A stretch of DNA of 64,000 nt from Psychroflexus halocasei (GCF_900107595.1 NZ_FNQF01000001.1:1-64000), one strand, 5' to 3'; shown: positions 1-9,537, counted from the stretch's first letter. Notes: a model not told the origin generated them from the sequence alone. Numbers and translations are program-made.

Positions 1-373
1 CTTTTAAATATCTTAAATAGACTCTACAACTATTTATTCAAATCTCTCCAAATAAAAACTCAAAATTAACTTCTAGTCTTAATGCTTCATTATACTTCTA
101 AATACTATCTCTAGCATCTAAAATTGTCAATCCAATATGTCAATGAACTTCTTAAAAAATTCTTGATAAACCCTCAACATCCCTGCCGATAAGTTCCGTT
201 ATTTTGCGGGTGCAAATGTAAAACTAATTTTTACTTTGACAAAATGTTTTTGAAAAATAATTTTTTATTTTTTTAAAACCTTTTAAAGCTTAAACAAATA
301 AAAAGATCTTAACTCTTAAAACCCTTCTCAAACACCCTTCTCTCAATGATCGTGCAATGCGTTATTGCGGGTG
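1..373 (-). other. probable rRNA operon leader (no protein gene)
   Basis: No credible coding frame is seen in this AT-rich stretch. Read on the minus strand it begins at two tandem promoters and runs off the left edge of the window. It contains TTCATTGACATATTGG (about 142-157), a type of sequence I associate with the transcribed leader or spacer of Bacteroidota rRNA operons. Both promoters are followed by the same start-site sequence, CACCCGCAA. Two strong promoters feeding a non-coding leader suggest that 16S rRNA begins just left of base 1. The 16S gene itself is not visible, so this is an inference. Confidence 0.5.
213..242 (-). promoter_or_regulatory. proximal tandem promoter (P2), Bacteroidetes consensus
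   Basis: The minus strand reads TTG, exactly 19 bases, then TACATTTG, and is followed by CACCCGCAAAATAACG. Spacing and both boxes fit the Bacteroidetes consensus. Together with the promoter at 374-403 it forms a tandem pair, the usual arrangement for rRNA operons. Confidence 0.65.
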
Positions 374-403
374 CAAAACTACAACCTTTTTCCATCTAAA
401 CAA
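374..403 (-). promoter_or_regulatory. distal tandem promoter (P1), Bacteroidetes consensus
   Basis: On the minus strand this reads TTG, exactly 19 bases, then TAGTTTTG. That matches the Bacteroidetes housekeeping promoter TTG-N19-TAnnTTTG. The sequence after it (CACCCGCAATAACG) is almost identical to that after the second promoter about 160 bases downstream. It points away from the prenyltransferase gene towards the left edge. Confidence 0.65.
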
Positions 404-457
404 TGAACTTTTTTAAAGAAATTTGAAATAAATCACAACTCTAAGATAATCAATGTT

Positions 458-1270
458 TTAAAATATAAAATAATTTAATAACCATAAAATCGGAACTGCC
501 TCCACCAAAAAAGATGTATAATATAAACTTCGTTTTTCTGTTGAAAAAAACAATAGCACGGTTGATAAAGCACTCATCAACAAAAAAGGCAAACGTTTAA
601 AATCTGGATGAAAAAAATGGAAAAGAACAAAACTGATAGTTATAAAGAAGAAGCCCGTAAGTTTTGCACCTCTCACCCCTATTAATTGAGGAATAGTATT
701 TAAATGCATAGCATCATCTTTCAAATCTCTTATTTCAAACGGAATCATAAGAATAAGCACCCAAAGAAAACGAATAACAAAATAAGCAATCAATTGAGGG
801 CTTAACGTAAAGCTAGCATCTGATGCAGCAACAGGAAGTAAAACTGTACAGACAGTCCAAACAATTGCAATAATAAAAATCTTTAAACCACCTAAGTCTC
901 TTAAATTATGAAAGCCAGGCAATAATGGTAAAGTGTATAAGAGTGTCAACAAAACCAAAACAAAACCAACAAGTAAGGTCGTAAAATTTAAAAAGAATAG
1001 ACTATATATAAGGTAAAGAAAAATCAAAAACGAATAAACCAGAATCACCTTTAAACGCATTGTAGGCTTAACATCTCTAAATCCTGCAATGCTAGCATAT
1101 TTTACAAAATTGTAAGCTGTTACACTTGCTGCAAACACAAAAGAAATTAAGTGATAATCAATTTTTATTTTTAAATCAATAAATGTCAGCACAGTAAAAC
1201 TAGCTATTGCAAGCGCAACATGCGTACTGCTGTTTATATAAAAGTCAAATATATTTTTAAGATAATTCAC
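458..1270 (-). CDS. UbiA-family prenyltransferase-like membrane protein
   Basis: 270 residues, very hydrophobic, with roughly eight predicted membrane helices. A polar cluster around Asn54 (TAYNFVKYAS) and a second at 181-186 (RDLKDD) sit where the UbiA superfamily has its two aspartate-rich, Mg-prenyl-diphosphate-binding motifs, though the first is degenerate. UbiA enzymes transfer prenyl chains to an acceptor in the membrane; the acceptor here cannot be deduced. It is divergent from gcvP with a 102-base gap and stands alone. Flavobacteria commonly carry such a uncharacterised UbiA-like protein, so the family call is firmer than any enzymatic role. Confidence 0.6.
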   Translation of the reverse strand: MNYLKNIFDFYINSSTHVALAIASFTVLTFIDLKIKIDYHLISFVFAASVTAYNFVKYASIAGFRDVKPTMRLKVILVYSFLIFLYLIYSLFFLNFTTLLVGFVLVLLTLLYTLPLLPGFHNLRDLGGLKIFIIAIVWTVCTVLLPVAASDASFTLSPQLIAYFVIRFLWVLILMIPFEIRDLKDDAMHLNTIPQLIGVRGAKLTGFFFITISFVLFHFFHPDFKRLPFLLMSALSTVLLFFSTEKRSLYYTSFLVEAVPILWLLNYFIF

Positions 1271-1340
1271 GATGTAAATTTAAAATATATAATTAACGAA
1301 TAATGCATCGTTTTTAAGCAATCTTTTCTTTTTAAAGATG

Positions 1341-1348
1341 TATTTTTG
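1341..1348 (+). promoter_or_regulatory. -7 box of the gcvP promoter
   Basis: TATTTTTG fits the Bacteroidetes -7 motif TAnnTTTG. No clear TTG lies 19 bases upstream. Transcription would start near 1355, which favours the gcvP start codon at 1373 over the in-frame codon at 1346. Confidence 0.4.
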
Positions 1349-1372
1349 CTTGCAAATTTTAAACTGCTTCTA

Positions 1373-4219
1373 ATGAATACAGAATCGTTTGCACTAAGAC
1401 ACATTGGACCTCGACCTGAGGATATTTCAGAAATGTGTAAGGTCATCGGTGTTGAATCTCTTGACCAGCTAATTTACGAGACAATTCCTGACGATATTAA
1501 TCTTGAAAAAAAGCTTAATTTACCTAAAGCTTTAAGCGAATATCATTTCGCTAGTCATATTAATGATTTGTCTCAAAAAAATCAAGTTTTTAAATCTTAT
1601 ATTGGATTAGGCTACCATGAAGCCATTTTACCTGCTGTCATACAGCGTAATATTTTAGAAAACCCAGGATGGTACACAGCATATACACCATACCAAGCAG
1701 AAATTGCTCAAGGTCGACTTGAAGCCTTACTTAATTTCCAAACCGTTGTTTCAGAATTAACAGGTATGGAAATCGCAAATGCTTCCCTTCTTGATGAATC
1801 CACTTCTGCAAGTGAAGCGATGACATTACTTCACGCTGTTAGAGATAGACAACAAAAGAAAAATAATGTCATCAAGTTTTTTGTTGATGAAAATGTATTA
1901 CCACAAACTTTAGCTGTTCTTGAAACGCGCTCTGAACCTTTAAATATTGAATTGGTTGTTGGTGATCCTGGTGATTTTGATTTTTCAGAGGAATTCTTTG
2001 GAGTTTTACTTCAATATCCTGGTAAAAATGGATTGATTAGAGATTTTGAGGCATTCACGCAAAAAGCTATCCAGAATAATATTAAAGTTGCTGTTGCAGC
2101 CGACATATTGAGTCTTGTAAAGCTTGAAGCTCCTGGAGACTGGGGTGCTGATGTTGTTGTTGGAACAACGCAACGTTTCGGAATTCCTTTAGGTTATGGT
2201 GGTCCGCACGCAGCTTACTTTGCAACAAAAGAAGAATATAAGCGTAGTCTTCCTGGTCGAATCATTGGTGTGACCAAAGATATGGATGGAGAGCGTAGTT
2301 TACGTATGGCTTTACAAACTCGTGAACAACACATTAAAAGAGACAGAGCAACTTCAAATATTTGTACTGCTCAAGTACTTTTAGCTGTGATGGCTGGTAT
2401 GTATGCCGTTTATCACGGACCGAAAGGATTGAAGTTTATTGCTGATAAAGTTCACAAAAACACCGTCAAACTTGCAGACACTCTTGAAAAAATAGGTTAT
2501 CGTCAAGAAAATGAATTATTCTTTGATACGATTCATATCAATGCTGATGCTAAAAAAATTAAGACTTTAGCTGAAGAACGTAGAGTGAATTTCTACTATC
2601 CAAACACTGATGCTGTCGTCATTTCTTTAAATGAAACAACTTCAGATGAAGACCTCAAAACAATCGTTGAAATATTTGCTGACGTTATAAATGAAACATC
2701 GATAGAAGTTTCAGCAATAGATAAAGATTTAATTGCTGATCACAAACTTGGTCGTCAAACGGAATTTATGACGCATGAAGTTTTTAACTCTTATCACTCA
2801 GAAACTGCTATGATGCGTTACATCAAGAAACTTGAACGCAAAGATTTATCTTTAAACCATTCCATGATTTCTTTAGGGTCATGCACAATGAAATTAAATG
2901 CAGCCTCTGAAATGCTTCCTTTATCAAACCCGCAATGGGGAAATATTCACCCTTTTGTACCGAAAGAGCAAGCAAAAGGTTATAGAGAAATGCTAACTAA
3001 CCTAGAAGAACACTTAACTGAAATTACAGGTTTTGCTGCAACTTCGCTTCAACCAAATTCAGGTGCGCAAGGTGAGTTTGCAGGTTTAATGACAATTAGG
3101 GCTTATCACCAATCAAACAATGAAAGCCACAGACATATTTGTTTAGTTCCTTCATCAGCTCACGGTACAAACCCAGCAAGTGCTGTGATGGCGGGAATGA
3201 AAGTTGTTGTTGTCAAAGCAAATGAAAACGGTAATATTGATGTTGATGATTTAAGAACTAAAGCTGAAAAGCATAAAGACAACTTAGCGGCTTTAATGGT
3301 CACTTACCCTTCAACGCATGGTGTTTTTGAATCTGCAATTAGAGAAATTACTCAAATTGTACATGACAATGGAGGTCAAGTTTACATGGATGGTGCTAAT
3401 ATGAATGCACAAGTTGGCTTGACGAGTCCTGGCCGAATTGGCGCAGATGTTTGTCACCTTAACTTGCATAAAACATTTGCAATTCCGCATGGCGGCGGAG
3501 GTCCAGGTGTTGGGCCTATTTGTGTTGCAGAACAACTTGTACCGTTTTTACCGACAAATCCAGTCGTTGAAGTTGGTGGAGACCAAGGGATCTCAGCTAT
3601 ATCGGGGGCTCCATTCGGTTCATCATTGGTTTGCTTGATATCTTATGGTTACATCAGAATGCTTGGGGAAGAAGGCCTAACAGCATCAACAAAAGCCGCA
3701 ATTCTGAACACGAATTATGTTAAAGCTAAGCTTTCTAAACACTATAAAACTCTATATTCAGGTGAAAGAGGTCGTGCAGCTCACGAAATGATTATTGACT
3801 GTCGTCATTTTACAAAAATGTATGGTATTGAAGTTAAAGATGTTGCAAAACGTTTAATCGATTATGGTTTCCACGCACCTACAGTTTCATTTCCGGTTGC
3901 TGGAACATTAATGATAGAACCAACTGAAAGCGAAAACAAAGAAGAATTGGATCGTTTTTGCGATGCGATGATTTCTATTCGAGAAGAAGTTGAAAACAGC
4001 TCAAAAGATGATGAGGAGAACATTCTTAAAAATGCACCACATACATTAGCGATGATTACAACTGATGAGTGGACGCTTCCTTATTCAAGAAAAGAAGCTG
4101 CTTTTCCTTTAGATTATTTAAATGAAAATAAATTCTGGCCGTCAACACGCCGTGTTGATGAAGCTTATGGAGATAGAAACTTAATGTGTTCTTGTGCTCC
4201 TGTTGAAGAATACGTTTAA
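1373..4219 (+). CDS. gcvP: glycine dehydrogenase (decarboxylating), P-protein
   Basis: P-protein of the glycine cleavage system: a PLP enzyme that decarboxylates glycine and passes the aminomethyl group to the lipoyl arm of the H-protein. 948 residues from the ATG at 1373, the usual length of the single-chain form with an N-terminal and a C-terminal PLP-fold half. The PLP lysine is K700 in NLHKTFAIPHGGGGPG, with the glycine-rich loop directly after it. The family N-terminus FALRHIGPR lies five residues from the chosen start; an upstream in-frame codon at 1346 overlaps the promoter box and was not used. GcvT and GcvH are not in the window. A terminator follows. Confidence 0.97.
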   Translation: MNTESFALRHIGPRPEDISEMCKVIGVESLDQLIYETIPDDINLEKKLNLPKALSEYHFASHINDLSQKNQVFKSYIGLGYHEAILPAVIQRNILENPGWYTAYTPYQAEIAQGRLEALLNFQTVVSELTGMEIANASLLDESTSASEAMTLLHAVRDRQQKKNNVIKFFVDENVLPQTLAVLETRSEPLNIELVVGDPGDFDFSEEFFGVLLQYPGKNGLIRDFEAFTQKAIQNNIKVAVAADILSLVKLEAPGDWGADVVVGTTQRFGIPLGYGGPHAAYFATKEEYKRSLPGRIIGVTKDMDGERSLRMALQTREQHIKRDRATSNICTAQVLLAVMAGMYAVYHGPKGLKFIADKVHKNTVKLADTLEKIGYRQENELFFDTIHINADAKKIKTLAEERRVNFYYPNTDAVVISLNETTSDEDLKTIVEIFADVINETSIEVSAIDKDLIADHKLGRQTEFMTHEVFNSYHSETAMMRYIKKLERKDLSLNHSMISLGSCTMKLNAASEMLPLSNPQWGNIHPFVPKEQAKGYREMLTNLEEHLTEITGFAATSLQPNSGAQGEFAGLMTIRAYHQSNNESHRHICLVPSSAHGTNPASAVMAGMKVVVVKANENGNIDVDDLRTKAEKHKDNLAALMVTYPSTHGVFESAIREITQIVHDNGGQVYMDGANMNAQVGLTSPGRIGADVCHLNLHKTFAIPHGGGGPGVGPICVAEQLVPFLPTNPVVEVGGDQGISAISGAPFGSSLVCLISYGYIRMLGEEGLTASTKAAILNTNYVKAKLSKHYKTLYSGERGRAAHEMIIDCRHFTKMYGIEVKDVAKRLIDYGFHAPTVSFPVAGTLMIEPTESENKEELDRFCDAMISIREEVENSSKDDEENILKNAPHTLAMITTDEWTLPYSRKEAAFPLDYLNENKFWPSTRRVDEAYGDRNLMCSCAPVEEYV

Positions 4220-4241
4220 ATAATCAAGATTTGATTTAATT

Positions 4242-4277
4242 ATGGCGATAGATAAAAATCTGTCGCCATTTTTTTTT
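4242..4277 (+). terminator. intrinsic terminator after gcvP
   Basis: Perfect 7-base stem ATGGCGA / TCGCCAT followed by nine T, 22 bases after the gcvP stop codon. Confidence 0.8.
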
Positions 4278-4384
4278 GACTTATCTCATATAGGACCAAA
4301 TTATCTTAGATTTTTTAGGCTATTTTATTGATAAGTTCAATAAAATAGTTGAATTTTGAAGAAGACTTTGAAAACATCAAAACT

Positions 4385-5443
4385 ATGTACAACGTAAAAA
4401 TAACTGGGGTAGGAAGTTACATTCCTTCGACTGTTATCAAAAATAAAGATTTTCTTAATCATAAATTTTTCACACCTAGTGAAGTGGAATATGATTCAGA
4501 TCAAGAAGAAATTATTCAAAAATTTAAGGATATAACTGGCATAGAAGAAAGACGATACGTTGATAAGTCTAAAACGACTTCTGATATTGCTGCTATTGCT
4601 GGACAAAAAGCAATTTCACATGCTGGTATTGACCCAGAGACACTAGATTATATAATAGTTGCTCACAATTACGGTGATGTTAAGCATGAAACTCAACAAT
4701 CTGACATGGTTCCCAACATAGGCGCACGTGTCAAGTCTATTTTAAAAATAAAAAACCCAAACTGCGTTGCTTACGATCTTATCTTTGGCTGCCCAGGCTG
4801 GATACAAGCATGCATACATGCAAAATCTTTTATCAATAGTGGCATTGCAAAACGCGTACTTGTCATAGGTGCAGAAACTTTATCGCGTGTGGTTGATCCG
4901 CATGATAGAGATTCTATGATTTATGCTGATGGAGCTGGAGCAACAATACTAGAAGCGACAGACGATTCAAGCGGAATTTTAACACATAAATCAGCCAGCC
5001 ACACTTATAAAGAGTCAAAATACATATTTTTTAATAAATCTTATTCTCCTGATCAACATGATGAACGCGGTTATATCAAAATGCACGGAAGAAGGATTTA
5101 TAATTTTGCACTTACTGAAGTTCCTAAAGCTATGAAAGCTTGTTTTGATGAAAGTAAAGAAGACATTAATAATCTGAAACGAATTTTCATTCATCAAGCT
5201 AATGAAAAAATGGATGAGGCAATTATTAAAGGTTTCTTTAAGTTATATGATAAAAAAGTGCCTGAAGGCGTGATGCCAATGAGCATTAGCAAATTAGGAA
5301 ATTCAAGTGTCGCTACGATTCCAACTCTTTTTAATCTTTATATGAATGGTGATTATGGCGAACCTCTTCAAAAAGGTGATATCGTGATGTTTGCAAGTAT
5401 TGGAGCAGGTATGAATGTCAATGCGATTACATATCGATCATAA
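4385..5443 (+). CDS. 3-oxoacyl-ACP synthase III family protein
   Basis: Thiolase-fold condensing enzyme of the FabH family, which joins an acyl-CoA starter to malonyl-ACP. The catalytic triad is visible: Cys136 in FGCPGW, His270 in FIHQAN, and Asn306 in GNSSVA. I chose the ATG at 4385 (352 residues, starting MYNVKITGVGSYIP as in FabH); the longer frame starts with TTG at 4349 and adds only an acidic, unconserved stretch. The glycosyltransferase gene starts three bases after its stop, so the two are probably co-transcribed. The sequence does not show whether it is the housekeeping FabH or a specialised paralogue; pairing with a glycosyltransferase suggests a specialised lipid or secondary metabolite role. 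Confidence 0.88.
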   Translation: MYNVKITGVGSYIPSTVIKNKDFLNHKFFTPSEVEYDSDQEEIIQKFKDITGIEERRYVDKSKTTSDIAAIAGQKAISHAGIDPETLDYIIVAHNYGDVKHETQQSDMVPNIGARVKSILKIKNPNCVAYDLIFGCPGWIQACIHAKSFINSGIAKRVLVIGAETLSRVVDPHDRDSMIYADGAGATILEATDDSSGILTHKSASHTYKESKYIFFNKSYSPDQHDERGYIKMHGRRIYNFALTEVPKAMKACFDESKEDINNLKRIFIHQANEKMDEAIIKGFFKLYDKKVPEGVMPMSISKLGNSSVATIPTLFNLYMNGDYGEPLQKGDIVMFASIGAGMNVNAITYRS

Positions 5444-5446
5444 CAG

Positions 5447-6295
5447 ATGAAAATTCTTATTATCATACCAGCACACAATGAAGCTGATAGTATTGGTAAA
5501 ACATTAGATTCTCTGTTGACACAAACCTATGCAGCTCAACAAATTATTGTTGTTGATGATAACTCAACTGATGAAACAAATGCAATTGTTTCTGAATATG
5601 CTGAAAAAAATTCAGCAGTTAAGTTAGTTTATAAAGAATCATCAGAACAACACGAGCCTGGAAGTAAAATCATCAAAGCTTTTCAGTTTGGCTATGCACA
5701 CAAAACAATAGATTACGATCTTGTCTGTAAATACGATGCTGATCTCATTTTTCCTGAAAATTATTTAGAAGAAATGTCAAAAACTTTTCTTACTGATGCT
5801 AAGCTAGGAATTTTTGGAGGTTTCTGTTCTATTGAAAAAAATGGCAAATGGCAATTAGAGAATCTGACAAATAAAGATCATGTTCGCGGTGCTTTAAAAG
5901 CATATTCTGCAAGATGTTTTAAAAAAATAAATGGTCTTATTCCTGAAATGGGCTGGGATACAATTGATGAACTCCTCTGTCAATATCATGGTTATAAAAT
6001 CAAAACAGATGAAAGCTTATTAGTCAAGCACCTGAAGCCAACTGGAAGTCGGTATAAAAAATCGCTACCTAATAAATTTGGAGTCTCGCTTCATCAAATG
6101 CGATATGACTTTGGCTTAGCTTTGATTACTTCATTAAAAATGGGAGTCAATAAGAAAGATTTAGGTTTCATTTTAAAGTCTACTTCTGCTTTTCTTTCTG
6201 CTAAAACAAAAAAAATCCCTTATTTAGTTAATGCTAAACAAGGGAAATTTATACGTCAACTTCGTTGGAATGGCGTTAAAGCTAAATTATTTTAA
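5447..6295 (+). CDS. glycosyltransferase family 2
   Basis: 282-residue GT-A fold glycosyltransferase, which moves a sugar from a nucleotide-sugar donor. The N-terminal strand and loop PAHNEADSIGKTL, the nucleotide-binding DD at 37-38 (VVDDNSTDET) and the metal-binding DAD at 97-99 (KYDADLIFP) are present. No convincing membrane helix is seen, so it is likely cytoplasmic or peripheral. It begins three bases after the ketoacyl synthase III gene. Its last nine bases overlap the 3' end of the convergent alkaline phosphatase gene. The acceptor is unknown. Confidence 0.85.
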   Translation: MKILIIIPAHNEADSIGKTLDSLLTQTYAAQQIIVVDDNSTDETNAIVSEYAEKNSAVKLVYKESSEQHEPGSKIIKAFQFGYAHKTIDYDLVCKYDADLIFPENYLEEMSKTFLTDAKLGIFGGFCSIEKNGKWQLENLTNKDHVRGALKAYSARCFKKINGLIPEMGWDTIDELLCQYHGYKIKTDESLLVKHLKPTGSRYKKSLPNKFGVSLHQMRYDFGLALITSLKMGVNKKDLGFILKSTSAFLSAKTKKIPYLVNAKQGKFIRQLRWNGVKAKLF

Positions 6296-7909
6296 AGCTT
6301 CAATAATCACATGGCCAGTTGCTCCGTTTGGCATTGCTGTTCCTAATAAGGCTGAAATCGTTGGAGCGATATCTGTGATATAAGCTTTCCTGAAGCTTTG
6401 ACCTTGTTTAATACCAGCTCCGTAAATTAAAAATGGTGCTTGAGTATCATAGTTTAAACTGCTCCCGTGTGTTGAGCCTTTACGAGAATAAGAAATAACT
6501 GAAGGGTTCAACGCATAAATAACATCACCACTTCTTTTTTGGTTAAAGCCTCTTTTGATTAACTCAGCAGCTGAGTAGCTCATGTCGTTATTTTCAATAT
6601 TTTCACGGGTAAAAACCTTGTCAATTTGATCATACTGAATCAAGAAGTGTTTGAGTTCGTTTTGGACTTCAACAAAATCAGTATAAGTTTTAAACTGATC
6701 ATAGTCTAAGAAAATCTGGTTGTTACTGATATTTCTTATCACTGAAGCATCAAGATCCAAATTTTCTTCTACAAAAGACTTGACATCTTTTCTAAATTGT
6801 TTTGTATCGAAATAACCAGCTGGTATTTTCTCATCTTTCAAAAATTGAGGAACATGAACCGCACCGTGATCCGCAGTCAGAAAAAGTGTATAGTTGCCCT
6901 CTCCTACTTTTTTATCTAAATAATTTAGGAGATCAGCGATTTCAAGATCTAAACGGACGTAAGTATCTTGAATCTCTTTTGAGTTGACTCCGAAATTATG
7001 GCCAACATAATCTGTGCTAGAAAAACTTAATGTCAAAACATCAGTAAACTCTCCTTGTCCTAATTTTTCATGATTTATTGCGGCTTTTGCGAAATCGAGT
7101 AGTAAACTATTACCATAAGCTGTTGCTTTCAAAATATCGTAACCGCCATTCTTTTTACTTAACTTCTTCAAATCATAAGGGAAAGTTGCTTTTTTCTTTC
7201 CTTTAAATCCGTTTTCGTAATTATTCTCATCACTACCACTTTCCGTATAAGACTCAATTGGTTTTAGTGTTTTCCACTCCTTTAAGTATGATTTTGCAAT
7301 TTTGGATTTATTGAATTCCTGAACCCATTCTGGCAATTCATCAAAATAAAAATCACTTGAAATAAAATGTCCTTCATCTTTCCCATGAAACCAATAAGCA
7401 GCATTAGCAGTGTGTCCAGCTGGTAATATTGCACCACGGTCTTTAATAGAAACACCAATTGTTTTTCCTCTAAATTGAGTATGCAATCTATTTTGATCAG
7501 CAAAAGTTGTTGTTAATAATCTGTGTGGTGACATTTTTCCTGCTTTGTCTTTTGTACCTAAAGGATTGACAGAATCATCACTAGCACAATACACGTATTC
7601 TCCATTTGTTTTGTTAAACCAACTGTTTGAAATAATCCCGTGCATCATCGGGCTGGTTCCTGTAAATACAGAAGTGTGACCTGGAGCTGTGTAAGTTGGC
7701 ACATAATCAAAATGTAAGTTCTTCATTTCAAAACCACCAGACTTTAATCTTTTAAATCCATCATCGGAGTAGTGATTTTCAAATTTATTGAGGTAATCAA
7801 AACGCATTTGATCTACAACAACGCCAACAACTAATTTTGGTTTTTGGTTCTGAGCATGAAGATTTAAACCTGCTATAAACAGCATTCCCAGAAGTAAGAT
7901 TTTTCTCAT
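6287..7909 (-). CDS. pafA: PafA-type alkaline phosphatase (phosphodiesterase/nucleotide pyrophosphatase superfamily)
   Basis: 540-residue exported phosphomonoesterase. An N-terminal signal peptide (MRKILLLGMLFIAGLNLHAQ) sends it to the periplasm or surface. The metal-binding Asp of VVDQMRFDYL lies near residue 33, the nucleophile is Thr79 in APGHTSVFTG, and the K-x-R pair that distinguishes PafA-like monoesterases is in SIKDRGAI (156-158). A later TADHGAVHVP carries further zinc ligands. PafA enzymes of Bacteroidota are phosphate-insensitive and release phosphate from organic phosphate in the sea. Monocistronic, convergent with the glycosyltransferase. Confidence 0.9.
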   Translation of the reverse strand: MRKILLLGMLFIAGLNLHAQNQKPKLVVGVVVDQMRFDYLNKFENHYSDDGFKRLKSGGFEMKNLHFDYVPTYTAPGHTSVFTGTSPMMHGIISNSWFNKTNGEYVYCASDDSVNPLGTKDKAGKMSPHRLLTTTFADQNRLHTQFRGKTIGVSIKDRGAILPAGHTANAAYWFHGKDEGHFISSDFYFDELPEWVQEFNKSKIAKSYLKEWKTLKPIESYTESGSDENNYENGFKGKKKATFPYDLKKLSKKNGGYDILKATAYGNSLLLDFAKAAINHEKLGQGEFTDVLTLSFSSTDYVGHNFGVNSKEIQDTYVRLDLEIADLLNYLDKKVGEGNYTLFLTADHGAVHVPQFLKDEKIPAGYFDTKQFRKDVKSFVEENLDLDASVIRNISNNQIFLDYDQFKTYTDFVEVQNELKHFLIQYDQIDKVFTRENIENNDMSYSAAELIKRGFNQKRSGDVIYALNPSVISYSRKGSTHGSSLNYDTQAPFLIYGAGIKQGQSFRKAYITDIAPTISALLGTAMPNGATGHVIIEALK

Positions 7910-7923
7910 TTTATTTTTTTATA

Positions 7924-7931
7924 CAAAGTTA
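7924..7931 (-). promoter_or_regulatory. -7 box upstream of pafA
   Basis: Minus strand TAACTTTG fits TAnnTTTG and lies 15 bases before the pafA start codon. No clear TTG is found at the expected distance. Confidence 0.4.
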
Positions 7932-8027
7932 AGAATTTCTTTAATATTGAAGATAAAGAGTAAGTTAAATTGATAGGTCAAGTTTTTATCATATTTTTAT
8001 ACTTTCATTTCAGGATATAAAATATAA

Positions 8028-8765
8028 ATGAATTATATAGAGAGTATAGGTCAGTACTTTATGATGCTTGGAGATTTGTTTAAAAAAATGACAAAAGGCT
8101 CTGTACTTAGACGATTAATTATTCAGGAAATAAATGATTTAATGACAAACTCTTTAGGGATTGTTGTTTTTATTTCATTCTTTATCGGAGCGGTTGTTTC
8201 TATTCAAATGGCACTAAATTTATCAAATCCATTAATTCCGAAATCTTTAATAGGTTATGCAGCTCGGCAATCCATTATTTTAGAATTTGCACCTACTTTT
8301 ATCTCCATTATTATGGCTGGTAAAGTCGGTTCTTTTATCACATCAAGTATTGGGACTATGCGAGTAACTGAACAAATTGATGCATTAGAAGTGATGGGAA
8401 TTAATTCTTTAAATTACTTGGTATTCCCTAAGATTATTGCAATGCTTTTTTATCCTTTTCTAATAGCCGTATCAATGTTTATTGGAATTATCGGTGCATA
8501 TTTAGCAGCAGTGATTGGAGGGTTTTTAAGCTCAGAAGCTTTTTTAACTGGAATGCAACAGGATTTCATTCCTTTTCAGGTTGCGTATGCCTTTATTAAA
8601 ACCTTTGTTTTTGCATTCATTCTTGCCACTGTTCCTTCCTTTCATGGTTACTATATGAAGGGCGGTGCCCTCGAAGTAGGGAGAGCAAGTACAACTTCTT
8701 TCGTTTGGACAAGTGTCATTATCATTGTTGCAAACTATGTGATTACACAAATTTTATTAAGCTAA
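8028..8765 (+). CDS. MlaE-family ABC transporter permease
   Basis: 245-residue inner-membrane protein with about five to six hydrophobic segments and the MlaE signature region ARQSIILEFAPTFISIIMAGKVGS, followed by the EQIDALEVMGINSL motif that contacts the ATPase. MlaE permeases work with an MCE protein and an MlaF ATPase in lipid traffic between inner and outer membranes. The matching ATPase gene starts 7 bases downstream. No MCE (MlaD) gene is adjacent, as is common in flavobacteria. Confidence 0.9.
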   Translation: MNYIESIGQYFMMLGDLFKKMTKGSVLRRLIIQEINDLMTNSLGIVVFISFFIGAVVSIQMALNLSNPLIPKSLIGYAARQSIILEFAPTFISIIMAGKVGSFITSSIGTMRVTEQIDALEVMGINSLNYLVFPKIIAMLFYPFLIAVSMFIGIIGAYLAAVIGGFLSSEAFLTGMQQDFIPFQVAYAFIKTFVFAFILATVPSFHGYYMKGGALEVGRASTTSFVWTSVIIIVANYVITQILLS

Positions 8766-8772
8766 TTTTATT

Positions 8773-9537
8773 ATGATAAAAGTAAAAAATCTACATAAAT
8801 CATTTGATGGTACAGAGGTCTTAAAAGGCATTAACACTTCCTTTGAACCTGGTCAAACAAGCTTAATTATTGGTCAATCTGGTTCAGGAAAAACGGTTTT
8901 TCTTAAATGTCTGTTAGGCTTGCACAAACCAACAAAAGGAGACATTTATTTTAATGATAAAACTTACAACGATTTTACAAAAACAAAAAAATCTTTATTG
9001 CGTAAAAATATGGGTATGGTTTTTCAAGGTGGTGCGTTATTTGACTCCATGACAGTTTATGAAAATGTCATGTTTCCTTTACGCATGTTTACCAAAATGA
9101 CCAAAGCTGAAATGGACAACCGCGTGACTGAGGTGCTGGATCGTGTAAATCTTTCAAACGCAAATGATAAGTTTCCTTCAGAAATAAGTGGCGGTATGCA
9201 AAAGAGAGTTTCAATTGCAAGAGCCATCGTCAATAAACCAAAGTTTTTATTTTGTGATGAGCCTAACTCTGGCCTTGATCCAAATACAGCAACTATTATT
9301 GATCAACTCATTCTTGAAATCACAAAAGAAAACAATATAACTACAGTTGTTAACACGCATGATATGAACTCAGTTTTTGAGATAGGTGAAAAAATTGTTT
9401 ATCTGCAAGGTGGCATTATTGAATGGGAAGGTAACAACAAAATTATTCATAATGCAGATAATAAAGACCTGATTAGCTTCGTTTATTCTTCTAATCTTTT
9501 CAAAAAAGTTAGAGTTGCACAGCAAAAAGGTTATTAA
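8773..9537 (+). CDS. ABC transporter ATP-binding protein, MlaF-type
   Basis: 254-residue ABC ATPase. Walker A is GQSGSGKT (34-41), the signature is SGGMQKR (from 139), Walker B ends FLFCDEP (158-164), and the H-loop is in VVNTHDMNS. The Q of SGGMQ and the pairing with an MlaE permease 7 bases upstream place it in the MlaF (phospholipid or sterol transport) class. It should power the neighbouring permease from the cytoplasmic side. Confidence 0.9.
   Translation: MIKVKNLHKSFDGTEVLKGINTSFEPGQTSLIIGQSGSGKTVFLKCLLGLHKPTKGDIYFNDKTYNDFTKTKKSLLRKNMGMVFQGGALFDSMTVYENVMFPLRMFTKMTKAEMDNRVTEVLDRVNLSNANDKFPSEISGGMQKRVSIARAIVNKPKFLFCDEPNSGLDPNTATIIDQLILEITKENNITTVVNTHDMNSVFEIGEKIVYLQGGIIEWEGNNKIIHNADNKDLISFVYSSNLFKKVRVAQQKGY

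Noticed and set aside
1346-1372. Extra nine codons at the start of gcvP
   Set aside because: They overlap the -7 box TATTTTTG, and the family N-terminus fits the ATG at 1373.
4349-4384. TTG start extending the ketoacyl synthase III gene by 12 codons
   Set aside because: The ATG at 4385 gives the canonical FabH-type N-terminus; the added residues are acidic and unconserved in character.
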